A stretch of 64,000 nucleotides of DNA. Source: an uncultured Caldilineales bacterium. GTDB taxonomy: Bacteria > Chloroflexota > Anaerolineae > JAAEKA01. Below, piece by piece: positions 1-8,814 of the stretch. The notes beneath the pieces were generated by a model. It had not been told where the DNA came from and did not search any database. It saw only the letters and a list, made by a program, of their open reading frames with translations. The DNA lies in contig CALESQ010000120.1 in NCBI GenBank assembly GCA_937907455.1, positions 47,324 through 111,323 of the forward strand, written 5' to 3'. Numbering within the stretch: position 1 is the first letter of the stretch; every line of letters begins with the position of its first letter. The position numbers and the translations under genes are program-made.

Positions 1-462
1 TGGACTTCAGCCGATGCCGCCGGTCTGCCCATTCTGTCGGGGCTGGTGCGCTACGACGAGATAGCCAGCGGACGAATTGAGCATGCCCTGCGCTTCACCG
101 CTCCGCGCACCCGTCGGGCCTATGTCTGGCCCGCACGTCATTATGCTTCCAGCCTCACCGACCCCGCCCTGCCGCCCATGGGACAGCGCTTCCGCCTGCG
201 CGCCGACTTCGATGTGTCCGGTTTTTCATCGGTCAACCGCGTGATTTTGACAGCACTCAAAGAATATGGAATGATGCTGGCTGACAATGGCTCCGCCTGG
301 TATCTTTCAGGCGTGCCCGACGAACGCTGGGACAACGCCGATCTGCATCAATTGCAGACCGGCGTCCACGGCTCGGATTTCGAGGCTGTAGATGTTTCCG
401 GCTTGCTGCTGCACCCCGACTCGGGTCAGGTCAGGCCGACCTCTGCGCCATCATCACCCTGA
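1..462 (+). CDS. C-terminal part of a putative secreted protein, 5' truncated
   Basis: The frame is open from the first base and ends at a TGA at 460-462, leaving 153 residues. The visible part contains RYDEIASGRIEHALRF, RRAYVWPARHYAS, ALPPMGQRFRLRADFD and LKEYGMMLADNGSAWYLSG. From memory this matches the conserved C-terminal half of large secreted proteins of unknown function in Chloroflexota and Actinobacteria, in which the segment WTSADAAGLPI precedes this block, as it does here. No catalytic residues are assigned. The last 25 residues are low-complexity. It stands apart from the his genes, with 176 nt between them. That gap shows no clear promoter or RNA gene. Confidence 0.6.
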   Translation, partial: WTSADAAGLPILSGLVRYDEIASGRIEHALRFTAPRTRRAYVWPARHYASSLTDPALPPMGQRFRLRADFDVSGFSSVNRVILTALKEYGMMLADNGSAWYLSGVPDERWDNADLHQLQTGVHGSDFEAVDVSGLLLHPDSGQVRPTSAPSSP

Positions 463-638
463 TAGCAGGCCGGTCAGGTAATCGTCTGGAGACTGAGTAC
501 AGCATAAACAAAGCGCCGTCGCCACCTACTCGATCGGCGGCCCGCTGCTTAAGCTCAGTTACAAAGCACTAAGTTGGCGCTCTGCACTCCAAGCCAGCCC
601 GGTTTTGCCTTACACCCCGGAAAGCATTCATTTCATTC

Positions 639-1889
639 ATGTCGCATCTTGCTGACGCCCGCTGGCCGCTGCCACAGGGGGTTGTGGATCTACTCTACGA
701 AGACGCCGCCGACAAGCGCGGCCTGGAAGCCGCCCTGCGCGGTTGTTTTCGCGTTTGGAGCTACGACGAGCTGATTGCACCCACCTTTGAGTATGCCGAT
801 ACGTTGGCCTCGGAGGCAGGCACGCAGCTTGCCGAAGAGATGTACCGCTTCACCGACCGTGATGGCCGCACCCTGGCCCTGCGCCCTGAACTGACCATCC
901 CCGCCGCGCGCGTGGCGGCCACCCGGCTCTACGACCAAGCCATGCCACTGCGTCTGTGCTACATCGGCCCGGTGTTTCGCTACGAAGCACCTCAGGCCGG
1001 GCGTCAGCGTGAGTTCACTCAGGCAGGCGTGGAGCTGATCGGCGCCGCTGGCCCCGCGGCCGATGCCGAGGTGCTGGCGCTCACTGCCGAGGCACTGCGC
1101 ACCGCCGGGCTTACCCGTTTTCAGCTTGCTCTCGGCCAAATGGCCTTTTTTCATGCCCTGCTGGTTGAGTTGAACCTCACGCCGGTCGCCTTGCATACGC
1201 TGCAAAGCGCGTTGGACCGCAAAAACGCCGCTGATATTGCCGCGGCGCTGGCAGCCATCCCCGCCAGCCCTGCCCTGCACCGCACGTTGCTGGCCCTGCC
1301 CGCCTTGTCCGGTGGCCCCGTCATTCTCCACACTGCCCGCACCCTTTGCCTGAACCCAGCAATGACCGCGGCACTCGACCATCTGGCTGCGCTGCATGAG
1401 TTGCTGCACGGCTATGGTGTGGCCGATCACATCACTTTCGACTTGGGCGAGACCCGTGCCATGCAATATTATACCGGCATCACCTTCAAGGGGTACACGC
1501 CCGGCGTCGGTTTTGCCATTTGTTCCGGCGGGCGCTACGATGACCTGCTGGCTCATTTTGGGCGGCCTCAGCCCGCTGTGGGCTGTGCGCTTTGGGTGGA
1601 TAGAATAGCCCTGGCGCGGCAGCGGCAGGGCTGGCAGCCTTCCCCACTGCGTGCCGATCTGCTGTGGCTGGGGGAACTTTCGCCTGCCTGCCTGGCCGCG
1701 CTGATCGAGCTGCGCCGCCGCGGCCTGCGCGTAGAACTACACCTGGGCGATGCCGCTGTTGATGTTCAGTCGGCCCGCGCGCCGCGCCTGGCCCATTGTG
1801 TGGATGCAGATACCGTGCGGCTGCGCACCGCCGAGGGCACGCGCACGCTGTCCATCACCGCGCTGATGCACGAGGCTGCCACATGGTAA
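639..1889 (+). CDS. hisZ: ATP phosphoribosyltransferase regulatory subunit HisZ
   Basis: HisZ is a histidyl-tRNA synthetase paralogue that forms a complex with short-form HisG and is needed for the first step of histidine synthesis. The 416-residue protein keeps the class II synthetase core: MYRFTDRDGRTLALRPELT (motif 2 region), AMPLRLCYIGPVFRYEAPQ, and GGRYDDLLAHFG near residue 290. It lacks a full anticodon-binding domain. The start is the ATG at 639; no Shine-Dalgarno is obvious. The stop overlaps hisG by 7 nt, implying translational coupling. The neighbouring short HisG supports HisZ over HisS. Confidence 0.93.
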   Translation: MSHLADARWPLPQGVVDLLYEDAADKRGLEAALRGCFRVWSYDELIAPTFEYADTLASEAGTQLAEEMYRFTDRDGRTLALRPELTIPAARVAATRLYDQAMPLRLCYIGPVFRYEAPQAGRQREFTQAGVELIGAAGPAADAEVLALTAEALRTAGLTRFQLALGQMAFFHALLVELNLTPVALHTLQSALDRKNAADIAAALAAIPASPALHRTLLALPALSGGPVILHTARTLCLNPAMTAALDHLAALHELLHGYGVADHITFDLGETRAMQYYTGITFKGYTPGVGFAICSGGRYDDLLAHFGRPQPAVGCALWVDRIALARQRQGWQPSPLRADLLWLGELSPACLAALIELRRRGLRVELHLGDAAVDVQSARAPRLAHCVDADTVRLRTAEGTRTLSITALMHEAATW

Positions 1890-2548
1890 ATCGTCTGGCT
1901 GCTGATCGCCTGGTGGTGGCACTACCCAAAGGCCGCTTGCTGGAGGAAGCCCGCACTTGTCTGGAGCAGGCCGGTTATGGCCTGCGTGCTGGTGACAACG
2001 ACCGCCAATTACTGTTGCCTTCTGCCGCACCGCACCTGAGCTACGTGCTGGCCAAGCCCGGTGATGTGCCGGTGTATGTGGAAAACGGCGCTTGTGATTT
2101 GGGCATTGCTGGTCTCGATGTGCTGCGCGAGCATCAACCCGATCTGCTGGAGCCGCTGCTGCTGCCGTTTGGCTACTGCCGCCTGGCCGTAGCTGGGCCT
2201 GCAGCACGCGGTGATCATCCGTTGCGGCTGGAGCCGAACCCGCGCGTAGCTACCAAGTTTCCCCGCCTGACCGAGGCTTTCTTTCGCAGCCGAGGGGTCA
2301 GCGCCGAGATTATCGAGTTGTCCGGCAGTGTCGAGCTGGCCCCGCTGGTAGATCTGTCTGATCTGATTGTGGATCTGGTGCAGAGCGGTCAGACGCTGCA
2401 CGACAATGGACTGCGTGAGCTGCGCGTGGTGCTGCACAGCCAGGCCGTGCTGGTAGCCAACCGCGCGGCGTGGCGGCTGAAAACCGCCGTGATCGAGACT
2501 TTTGTGGCCGATCTGCGCCGCGCGGTGGAGGAAATGTCCAATGCCTGA
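1883..2548 (+). CDS. hisG: ATP phosphoribosyltransferase catalytic subunit, short form
   Basis: Catalyses condensation of ATP with PRPP, the committed step of histidine synthesis. The 221-residue length is that of the short HisG class, which lacks the C-terminal ACT-like regulatory domain and depends on HisZ encoded just upstream. Visible signatures are LVVALPKGRLLEEA at the N terminus, GACDLGIAGLDVL, and the PRPP-binding ELSGSVELAPLVDLSDLIVD around residues 140-160. The ATG at 1883 overlaps the hisZ stop and gives a family-typical N terminus. The stop overlaps the next gene's ATG (ATGCCTGA), so three genes are translationally linked. Confidence 0.94.
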   Translation: MVNRLAADRLVVALPKGRLLEEARTCLEQAGYGLRAGDNDRQLLLPSAAPHLSYVLAKPGDVPVYVENGACDLGIAGLDVLREHQPDLLEPLLLPFGYCRLAVAGPAARGDHPLRLEPNPRVATKFPRLTEAFFRSRGVSAEIIELSGSVELAPLVDLSDLIVDLVQSGQTLHDNGLRELRVVLHSQAVLVANRAAWRLKTAVIETFVADLRRAVEEMSNA

Positions 2549-3464
2549 ATTTACCGTCCGCCCTGCCGCCAGGCAGGAATTCGCCGCGTTTGTCGCCTGG
2601 TACATCGAAGAGCGCAGCCGCGATCCGCGCTTTGCTGCCACCGCGGGCAATGCCTGGCAGCGTTTTCTGTTTCGACGCTGGGTGTTGCCGCGCTATCTGC
2701 GCACGCGTACCAATCAACTGGTATTGGAACAGGATGGCAGCTTCGCAGGCTTTGCCGTGGTTGAGCAGGCCGGTGACACCGTCACTCTGAGCGAATTCCG
2801 TGTAGAGCCGGGCTTTGCAGTGCCTGAACTGCTTAAGGCACTGCTGGCTGCTGTTGAAACACTGGCACGCGACCGCGAATATCGCTATGTGCGTCTGGCT
2901 CCGCTTGATAGCAGCGCCGAACACCTGGCGCTCTACCGGGCTGCGGGCTATGAGCTGCTGGACTACTACCTGTGGAGCTACCGCGGTGAGCTGACAGGCG
3001 AGGTTGCCCCTGCCGGCCTGACGCTGCGCTCTCTGTTGCCGCGCGATGGCCTCAGCGAGCGCCTGCACTGGCTGGCTATCGAAATGGACGCCTCGGCGGT
3101 GGTGGCGCGCGAGCTGATTGACAGCAGCCTGCTGCCGCAGCGCCCTTCACCTTTCCCTTCATATCGCATTGAACAGCACGGCGACGCGGTAGGTTATGTG
3201 TCAGTACGCGCGGATGAGCGCAATGATGGGGTGCTGTCGCTGGCGCTTTCGCTTCAACCGGCTCTGTGGGGCAGCGAGATCGAGACGCAGGCCGTGCTGG
3301 CTGCCGTGGCTACCCACCGCGCCGCAGCGCCGGTGGCGGTGCGCATCATGCTCAACACCACGGCACATGCCGACCGCGCCGAAGCGGTTTACAGCCGCCT
3401 CGGTCTTAGCCGCATGTTGGATGACCGGCCTTTGCTGGTGAGGGATTTGGCTGCGCTGCCGTAG
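2541..3464 (+). CDS. GNAT-like N-acetyltransferase (tandem-fold) inside the his cluster
   Basis: A 307-residue protein beginning MPEFTVRPAARQEF, a typical GNAT start. The first half carries QDGSFAGFAVVEQ, a beta-strand patch (VTLSEFRVEPGF), and the helix-turn segment ALYRAAGYELLDYYLWSY that usually closes a GNAT domain. The second half repeats this layout and ends AEAVYSRLGLSRMLDDRPLL, so two GNAT-like folds in tandem are likely. The first motif A is weak, so substrate and activity cannot be stated. It overlaps hisG by 8 nt and is followed by a promoter for hisA. A role in histidine synthesis is not implied by family knowledge. Confidence 0.6.
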   Translation: MPEFTVRPAARQEFAAFVAWYIEERSRDPRFAATAGNAWQRFLFRRWVLPRYLRTRTNQLVLEQDGSFAGFAVVEQAGDTVTLSEFRVEPGFAVPELLKALLAAVETLARDREYRYVRLAPLDSSAEHLALYRAAGYELLDYYLWSYRGELTGEVAPAGLTLRSLLPRDGLSERLHWLAIEMDASAVVARELIDSSLLPQRPSPFPSYRIEQHGDAVGYVSVRADERNDGVLSLALSLQPALWGSEIETQAVLAAVATHRAAAPVAVRIMLNTTAHADRAEAVYSRLGLSRMLDDRPLLVRDLAALP

Positions 3465-3502
3465 ATAGTTCACAGCGCTGCCTGCATAACACTTCCAACG
3501 CT

Positions 3503-3530
3503 TTGACAGCCTGCTGTTTGCGCGTATACT
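3503..3530 (+). promoter_or_regulatory. Sigma-70-type promoter for hisA
   Basis: TTGACA at 3503-3508 and TATACT at 3525-3530 are separated by 16 bp. The predicted start near 3537 would leave only about 13 nt before the hisA ATG at 3550, where no Shine-Dalgarno is visible. This suggests internal transcription of hisAFIE with a very short leader. Confidence 0.6.
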
Positions 3531-3549
3531 GACTTTCATACCACACTGT

Positions 3550-4308
3550 ATGTTGATCTTTCCTGCCATTGATTTACGTCGCGGGCGTTGCGTGCGTCTA
3601 CGCCAGGGCGACCCCACCGCTGAAACTGTGTTCGGCGATGATCCCGCGGCTATGGCACGCCATTGGGCTGCCCAGGGAGCCCAATGGCTGCATGTGGTCA
3701 ATCTGGATGGCGCGTTGGGCGATCAGGCTGCCGATGCCCCGAATCTGCGCTGCCTGGCGGCTATCCGTGCCGTGATTGATCTGCCCATTCAGTTCGGCGG
3801 CGGGCTGCGCACGCTGGATGATGTGGCCCTTGCTCTGCGTTTGGGGGCCACGCGTGTGGTGCTGGGCACAGCATTGCTGCAAGATTCTGCATTGGCCGCC
3901 ACCGCAGTGCGGCGTTTCGGCAGCGAGGCGATTGTGGCCGGTCTGGATGCACGCGGCGGTTATGTAGCTACTCATGGCTGGCAGTCTGCCAGCACTGTAA
4001 CTGTTTTGGAGTTGGCTCGTCACCTGGCTGCGGCCGGTGTGCTGCGCGCGGTTTACACCGATATTGCCCGTGATGGCATGTTGAGCGGTGTGGATGTCGC
4101 GGGCAGTGTGGCATTGGCCGAACACAGTGGCCTGGCTGTGATTGCCAGCGGCGGCGTGCGCGATCTGGATGATATCCGCGCACTGCTGGCAGTGACTGCC
4201 CGCGGCGTTGAAGGTGTTATTGCTGGTCAGGCTCTTTACACTGGTTCGCTGGATCTGCGTAGTGCTGTGGCACTGGCAGACGCGCAGACAATGGAATTGT
4301 CTGGCTGA
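3550..4308 (+). CDS. hisA: 1-(5-phosphoribosyl)-5-[(5-phosphoribosylamino)methylideneamino]imidazole-4-carboxamide isomerase
   Basis: HisA isomerises ProFAR to PRFAR in histidine synthesis and is a (beta/alpha)8 barrel. The 252-residue protein has the expected start LIFPAIDLRRGRCVRLRQGD with the catalytic Asp in AIDL. It also has QFGGGLRT at the first phosphate site, YTDIARDGMLSG with the second catalytic Asp, and VIASGGVRDLDDI at the second phosphate site. It lies directly behind a consensus-like promoter. hisH, hisB, hisC and hisD are not in the window. Confidence 0.96.
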   Translation: MLIFPAIDLRRGRCVRLRQGDPTAETVFGDDPAAMARHWAAQGAQWLHVVNLDGALGDQAADAPNLRCLAAIRAVIDLPIQFGGGLRTLDDVALALRLGATRVVLGTALLQDSALAATAVRRFGSEAIVAGLDARGGYVATHGWQSASTVTVLELARHLAAAGVLRAVYTDIARDGMLSGVDVAGSVALAEHSGLAVIASGGVRDLDDIRALLAVTARGVEGVIAGQALYTGSLDLRSAVALADAQTMELSG

Positions 4309-4340
4309 CAGCACGAAGCGCCTTTGGGCGTTGCGGAAAC

Positions 4341-4356
4341 AGGCCCTGAGGGGCCT
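4341..4356 (+). terminator. Short hairpin between hisA and hisF
   Basis: AGGCCC (4341-4346) and GGGCCT (4351-4356) flank a TGAG loop and are followed by TTTGT. The stem is short and the T-run interrupted, so it may be a weak terminator or a processing/stability hairpin inside the his transcript. Confidence 0.35.
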
Positions 4357-4401
4357 TTGTATGATGAGGCGGCGAATTCCATTCGCTGCGTATCGTTCAT
4401 T

Positions 4402-5157
4402 ATGCTTGCTAAACGCATCATCCCCTGTCTCGATGTCAAAGATGGCCGCGTGGTCAAAGGCGTCAGTTTCGTTGACCTGCGCGATGCCGGCGATCCGGTA
4501 GAGCAGGCGCGCATCTATGACGGTGAGGGCGCCGATGAGTTGGTGTTTCTTGACATAACAGCCAGCCACGAACGCCGTGAAATTACGTTGGAGATGGTTG
4601 AGGCCGTGGCGCGTACGGTGTTTATTCCTTTCACTGTGGGCGGCGGCATTCGCACCGTGGCTGATATGCGCGGCCTGTTGCTGGCCGGGGCCGACAAGGT
4701 AAGTATCAATTCCGCCGCAGTACACAACCCCCGGCTCATTGCCGAGGGTGCGCAGCAGTTCGGCAGCCAGTGCGTGGTGGTCGCCATTGATGCCAAACGT
4801 CACGGCGACGGTTGGCAGGTTTATATCAACGGCGGGCGCACTGCCACCGGGCTGGATGCGCTCACCTGGGCCGAGCAAGTGACAACGCTGGGCGCGGGCG
4901 AAATCCTGCTTACCAGTATGGATGCCGATGGCACACAGGCCGGGTACGATGTGGCACTCACTCGCGCGGTGGCCGGGCGCGTATCAGTGCCGGTGATTGC
5001 CTCTGGCGGAGCGGGATCGCTGGCCCATTTTCATGCTGCCTTTGCCGAGGGTCATGCCGATGCCGCCCTGGCTGCCTCGCTGTTTCACTTTCGCCAGCTC
5101 AGCATTGGCGAGGTGAAACGCTATCTGGCCGGTCAGGAAATACCGGTAAGACTTTAG
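4402..5157 (+). CDS. hisF: Imidazole glycerol phosphate synthase cyclase subunit
   Basis: HisF converts PRFAR and HisH-derived ammonia into imidazole glycerol phosphate and AICAR. The 251-residue barrel starts MLAKRIIPCLDVKDGRVVKG with catalytic Asp in CLDV. It contains ADELVFLDITAS, FTVGGGIRTVADM, VVAIDAKRHGDGWQVYINGG with the second catalytic Asp region, and PVIASGGAGSLAHF. The ATG at 4402 is chosen because it gives exactly the conserved N terminus; an upstream in-frame ATG at 4324 would add 26 unrelated residues. The AICAR by-product links to PurH in the same window. Confidence 0.95.
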   Translation: MLAKRIIPCLDVKDGRVVKGVSFVDLRDAGDPVEQARIYDGEGADELVFLDITASHERREITLEMVEAVARTVFIPFTVGGGIRTVADMRGLLLAGADKVSINSAAVHNPRLIAEGAQQFGSQCVVVAIDAKRHGDGWQVYINGGRTATGLDALTWAEQVTTLGAGEILLTSMDADGTQAGYDVALTRAVAGRVSVPVIASGGAGSLAHFHAAFAEGHADAALAASLFHFRQLSIGEVKRYLAGQEIPVRL

Positions 5158-5169
5158 CACAGCCTGCTT

Positions 5170-5580
5170 ATGGATCTCTTGAACGACTTAACCTGGAACG
5201 CCGATGACTTGCTGCCTGCTGTCGTGCAGGATGCCCACACTCAGCAGGTGTTGATGCTGGGTTGGATGAACGCCGAAGCGCTGCAAAAAACCTTGCTGGA
5301 AGGCTATGTCACCTTCTGGAGCCGCAGCCGCAGCACGTTGTGGCGCAAGGGTGAAAGCTCCGGCAATCTGCTGGTTACCACAGCGGTAGCCTACGATTGT
5401 GATGCGGACGCGCTGCTGGTGCAGGCTGCACCGCTTGGCCCTACCTGTCATACCGGCAATGTCTCCTGCTTTTATCGTCAGATATCCTACGATGATGCCC
5501 TGCTGCAACAACAGCGCCTTGCTGGCGCGGCTCAGCCCGTGTGGTCTGCCGAAGCCGCCCAGGGTGCTGACACCCCGTAA
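5170..5580 (+). CDS. hisI: Phosphoribosyl-AMP cyclohydrolase
   Basis: HisI opens the adenine ring of phosphoribosyl-AMP. The 136-residue protein has the family block TLWRKGESSGN, DCDADALLVQ with Mg-binding acidic residues, and GPTCHTGNVSCFY with the zinc-binding cysteines. It is mono-functional; the pyrophosphohydrolase HisE is a separate gene 19 nt downstream. The last 25 residues are an unconserved tail. It starts 12 nt after hisF in the same transcript. Confidence 0.95.
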   Translation: MDLLNDLTWNADDLLPAVVQDAHTQQVLMLGWMNAEALQKTLLEGYVTFWSRSRSTLWRKGESSGNLLVTTAVAYDCDADALLVQAAPLGPTCHTGNVSCFYRQISYDDALLQQQRLAGAAQPVWSAEAAQGADTP

Positions 5581-5599
5581 CCATACATAGGACGTGTTT

Positions 5600-5884
5600 A
5601 TGAACGACTCAACGCTTGCGCGGCTTTGGGAGGTCATTGAAGCCCGCAAAAGCCAGCAGCCTTCCGGCTCTTACACCGTGCATTTGCTGCAAGCTGGCGA
5701 GGACGAAATCCTGAAAAAGATCGGTGAAGAGGCTATCGAGGTGATAGTGGCCGCTAAAGGTCAGGGTGATGAGCGTGTGGTCTGCGAAATCGCGGACCTG
5801 TGCTACCATGTGATGATGCTGCTGGCGGTGCGCGGCCAATCGTGGCACGACGTGGCCGCCGAGCTGGAGCGCCGTCTTACCTAG
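5600..5884 (+). CDS. hisE: Phosphoribosyl-ATP pyrophosphatase
   Basis: HisE hydrolyses phosphoribosyl-ATP to phosphoribosyl-AMP and belongs to the all-alpha MazG-like NTP pyrophosphohydrolases. The 94-residue protein contains ILKKIGEEAIEVIVAAKG and EIADLCYHVMMLL, which carry the metal-binding acidic residues of the family. The ATG at 5600 is preferred over the GTG at 5594 because AGGA at 5589-5592 sits 7 nt upstream. The next gene begins 2 nt after its stop. Confidence 0.94.
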   Translation: MNDSTLARLWEVIEARKSQQPSGSYTVHLLQAGEDEILKKIGEEAIEVIVAAKGQGDERVVCEIADLCYHVMMLLAVRGQSWHDVAAELERRLT

Positions 5885-5886
5885 CC

Positions 5887-7434
5887 ATGCGCATCGTTAC
5901 CGTTGTTCTGCGCTGGAGCCTGTATCTTGCTTTGTTGGTCGGCAGCGTTGCCGCGTGTACCTTCCGCCCTCAGCCGCAGCGGCCACAGAGTGAGGCAGCC
6001 ACCACAACAGCGCAGCTTGAGCCAACTGTCAGCCCCACACCCACGGCCACTGCCTTGCCACCGGCCGTGCTGCAAGCGGGGGCATTGCCCGCTGGTCAGG
6101 TTATCTTTTCCGTGCAGCGTGCAGGTGAGGCAGGCGCGGGGCTTTGGCGTTTGAATGCCGATGGCTTGCAACTGCTGCGCTCCGATGTGGTCGCTTCGGC
6201 CTGGGACTGTGCGGACACCGCCATGCCGAGCTGCGTGACGGTTGCCAGTGATGCCGGCCTCTATGCCTTTGATCCCATTAGCCGCAGTGTGCAGTTGTTG
6301 GATGTGCTGGATGGCTGGACGTTGCCGCCAGTTGCGGTTGCCGAACCGCCGATGCTCACCGAGCCTGCCGAGAGTCAACCCGCCGAGCCGGTGACGCTTA
6401 CCATGTCTGCCGAGAGTATGCCTGCCGAGCCGGTGACGCTTACCATGTCTGCCGATAGCCCGTCTTTCGAGCCGCTGACGTTCACCGGGCCTGCCGAGAG
6501 TCTGCTCACCGAGCCGCTGACGCTCACCGTGCCCTTTGCCGTGCTGCCGTCGCCCACGCTGGCGCTTTCTGCTGATGGCAAAAGCCTGGCTGTGGCTGCG
6601 TTTAGCCAATTGCGCCTGTATGCGTTGGCTGAACCCGCTTTGCTGGCCGCGCTGCCTGCACCCAACCCCACCGAGATGGCTTGGTCGCCCGATGGTCAAT
6701 GGCTGGCTGTGATAGCTGATGACCGTGGCCGACGCGCCGTGTGGCTGTGGGGTGACGCTGCCGGACAGTTCACCTCGCTGGCGCAGATGGAGGCCGCGGC
6801 GCATCTGGCCTGGTCACCGGACAGCAGTCAACTGGCGTTTGACGCGCGTATGACCGCGGCTACTCCCAGCAATCAGGGCGACCAGTCTGATATTTTCTTG
6901 TGGCAGCGCGACAGCAACGAGATTCGCAACGTCACCGAGCTGTTTCTCACCAACGGTTGGACGGATCCTGCCTATCAGATCGCGGCCTGGCTGCCGCAGT
7001 GGGAGCCAGATGGCATGGCCTTGCGCTATCTGCGCGGGTTGCCAGCCGATCCCACTACCTACGCGTGGGCACGCCAGACGTTGAGCGGCAATCGCTTTAT
7101 CAGTATTTTGCCGTTGGCTGTAGAGCCGGGTGCGGGCTTTTATCCGCAGCAACCGGTTACCGGCCTATGGCTACGCCGCTTGCCGCGTGATGGTCGCGAT
7201 TTGCTTCAGCAGAGTTTGGATGGCAATAGCTGGCAGGATGTCGGCGGTACCTTTGCCGAGATACGCAGCGTGGCGTGGCAACCAGCTACGGCCGCGGCGA
7301 AGGCTGCCTCACCCCGCCTGCTGATCGCTGATCGGCAAAGCCTGCTGCTGCTTGATCCGGTAAGCAACGCCCTGAGCGGCCTGGCCGTTACCTGTGCAGC
7401 CTGCGAGATCAGCCACGCGGTATGGTTGCCTTGA
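5887..7434 (+). CDS. Lipoprotein with WD40-like (PD40/TolB-type) beta-propeller
   Basis: The 515-residue protein begins with a lipoprotein signal: a hydrophobic stretch and lipobox VAAC near residue 25, followed by a Thr/Pro-rich linker. Blades are recognisable by EMAWSPDGQWLAVI, HLAWSPDSSQLAF and RSVAWQPA. This is the PD40 signature of TolB-like propellers, probably mediating extracytoplasmic protein contacts. Four 14-residue repeats (AES.PAEPVTLTMS type) interrupt the propeller near residues 161-216. The start at 5887 lies 2 nt after hisE, so it is probably co-transcribed with his genes although no functional link is known. Export to the outer face of the cytoplasmic membrane is inferred from the lipobox. 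Confidence 0.75.
   Translation: MRIVTVVLRWSLYLALLVGSVAACTFRPQPQRPQSEAATTTAQLEPTVSPTPTATALPPAVLQAGALPAGQVIFSVQRAGEAGAGLWRLNADGLQLLRSDVVASAWDCADTAMPSCVTVASDAGLYAFDPISRSVQLLDVLDGWTLPPVAVAEPPMLTEPAESQPAEPVTLTMSAESMPAEPVTLTMSADSPSFEPLTFTGPAESLLTEPLTLTVPFAVLPSPTLALSADGKSLAVAAFSQLRLYALAEPALLAALPAPNPTEMAWSPDGQWLAVIADDRGRRAVWLWGDAAGQFTSLAQMEAAAHLAWSPDSSQLAFDARMTAATPSNQGDQSDIFLWQRDSNEIRNVTELFLTNGWTDPAYQIAAWLPQWEPDGMALRYLRGLPADPTTYAWARQTLSGNRFISILPLAVEPGAGFYPQQPVTGLWLRRLPRDGRDLLQQSLDGNSWQDVGGTFAEIRSVAWQPATAAAKAASPRLLIADRQSLLLLDPVSNALSGLAVTCAACEISHAVWLP
6367..6534 (+). repeat. Four 42-bp in-frame tandem repeats in the lipoprotein gene
   Basis: Consecutive 14-codon units read AESQPAEPVTLTMS, AESMPAEPVTLTMS, ADSPSFEPLTFTGP and AESLLTEPLTLTVP. 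The first two are nearly identical at DNA level and the last two are diverged, as expected for slippage or unequal exchange with subsequent drift. They form a Pro/Glu/Thr-rich insert within the beta-propeller. Confidence 0.85.
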
Positions 7435-7459
7435 TATAGAAGCCAAAAGGAGATAAACG

Positions 7460-8737
7460 ATGCCAGTCACAGCAGTCGTCGGTGCTCAATGGGGCGATGA
7501 GGGCAAAGGGCGTGTCATTGATTTTCTGGCCGAAAACGCCGATGTGGTCATCCGCTTTCAGGGAGGCGACAATGCCGGCCATACGGTGGTCAACCACCTG
7601 GGCACGTTTCGCCTCCACTTGATTCCCTCCGGTATTTTTTACTCCAACACGCACAACATCATTGGCGCGGGGCCGGTGGTGAATCCCGACAGCCTGTTGC
7701 GCGAGATGGCCGAGCTGACAGCCGCGGGTGTGGATTTGAGCAATCTATGGCTTTCAGATCGCGCCCACATTGTCATGCCCTACCATGTGCAGCTAGATGG
7801 CTTGCAAGAGGCGGCACGCGGCGGTGCAGCCATCGGCACCACCAAGCGCGGCATTGGTCCGGCCTACAGCGACAAGGCCGCGCGCTGGGGGCTGCGCCTG
7901 GGCGACCTGCTTCATCCCGATTGGCTGCAGGCACGACTGGAGCAGATCATCCCGCGCAAAAACGCTGATCTTGAGCGTTTTGGTGCGCCACCGCTGACAA
8001 CAGAGGCGTTGTACGCGCAGTGCCTGGAGTGGGCAGCGCAGCTTGGTCCGCGCATTATCAACGTGTTGCCGCTGATACGTGCCGCGGTAGAGGCCGATCA
8101 GGCCGTGTTGCTGGAGGGCCAACTGGGCGTGATGCGTGACCTGGATTGGGGCATTTACCCCTACGTCACGTCATCCAACCCCACCGCAGCCTTTGCCGCG
8201 GCGGGTGCAGGCATCCCTCCCGGCAAGATCAGCCGTGTAGTGGGAGTGGTCAAGGCCTACTCCACCTGTGTGGGTGCCGGGCCTTTTCCGGTGGAATTGC
8301 TGGATGAAGAGGGCGGGCGGCTGCGCCGGCTGGGTCACGAATATGGTGCTACTACCGGACGCCCGCGCCGCGTGGGCTGGTTTGACGGTGTGGCTATCAG
8401 CTATGCCGTATGGCTTAACGGCATGACCGATCTGGCCGTTACCAAGCTGGATGTGCTTGATACGCTGCCGGAGCTGAAGATTTGCACCGGGTACCTTCTG
8501 GGCAAAGAGCGGCTCAGCCACGTTCCTGAGACTGCCGTGCTGGAGCAGGTGACGCCATGCTACGAGACATGGCCCGGCTGGCTGCAACCTACCACGGCTT
8601 GCCGCTCATGGGATGATTTGCCTATGGCTGCCCAGCGCTATCTGCGGCGCATTGAAGAACTTGCCGGCGCTCCGCTGACGTGGGTTTCTGTAGGTGCAGA
8701 ACGTGAGGCGATGTTTCGGGTAATGAATAAGGCGTGA
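7460..8737 (+). CDS. purA: Adenylosuccinate synthetase
   Basis: PurA joins IMP and aspartate using GTP in AMP synthesis. The 425-residue protein has AQWGDEGKGRVIDFL (catalytic Asp, GTP loop), GGDNAGHTVV with the catalytic His, GTTKRGIGPAYSDKA, YPYVTSSNPT, EYGATTGRPRRVGWFD and TKLDVLD. A clear AAAAGGAG lies 7-8 nt before the ATG. The usually invariant EGAQG...DHGTYP stretch reads EGQLG...DWGIYP here (around residues 218-234), a shift in residues contacting IMP. It begins 25 nt after the lipoprotein gene and ends where a repeat-rich spacer leads to purB. Confidence 0.95.
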   Translation: MPVTAVVGAQWGDEGKGRVIDFLAENADVVIRFQGGDNAGHTVVNHLGTFRLHLIPSGIFYSNTHNIIGAGPVVNPDSLLREMAELTAAGVDLSNLWLSDRAHIVMPYHVQLDGLQEAARGGAAIGTTKRGIGPAYSDKAARWGLRLGDLLHPDWLQARLEQIIPRKNADLERFGAPPLTTEALYAQCLEWAAQLGPRIINVLPLIRAAVEADQAVLLEGQLGVMRDLDWGIYPYVTSSNPTAAFAAAGAGIPPGKISRVVGVVKAYSTCVGAGPFPVELLDEEGGRLRRLGHEYGATTGRPRRVGWFDGVAISYAVWLNGMTDLAVTKLDVLDTLPELKICTGYLLGKERLSHVPETAVLEQVTPCYETWPGWLQPTTACRSWDDLPMAAQRYLRRIEELAGAPLTWVSVGAEREAMFRVMNKA

Positions 8738-8814
8738 TTGGTTTCGGTACGGGCGGCAGACTTGAGTCGTGCAGGTTGTCGCCTCACGCCGTCCTACTCA
8801 ACCAGCGGAACGCT

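Noticed and set aside
574..774. Short frame before hisZ as a histidine leader peptide
   Set aside because: It has no run of His codons and overlaps hisZ in another frame. No terminator is present.
2502..2540. Upstream start for the GNAT-like gene
   Set aside because: The extra residues are read from hisG out of frame, while the ATG at 2541 gives a typical GNAT start and an 8-nt overlap.
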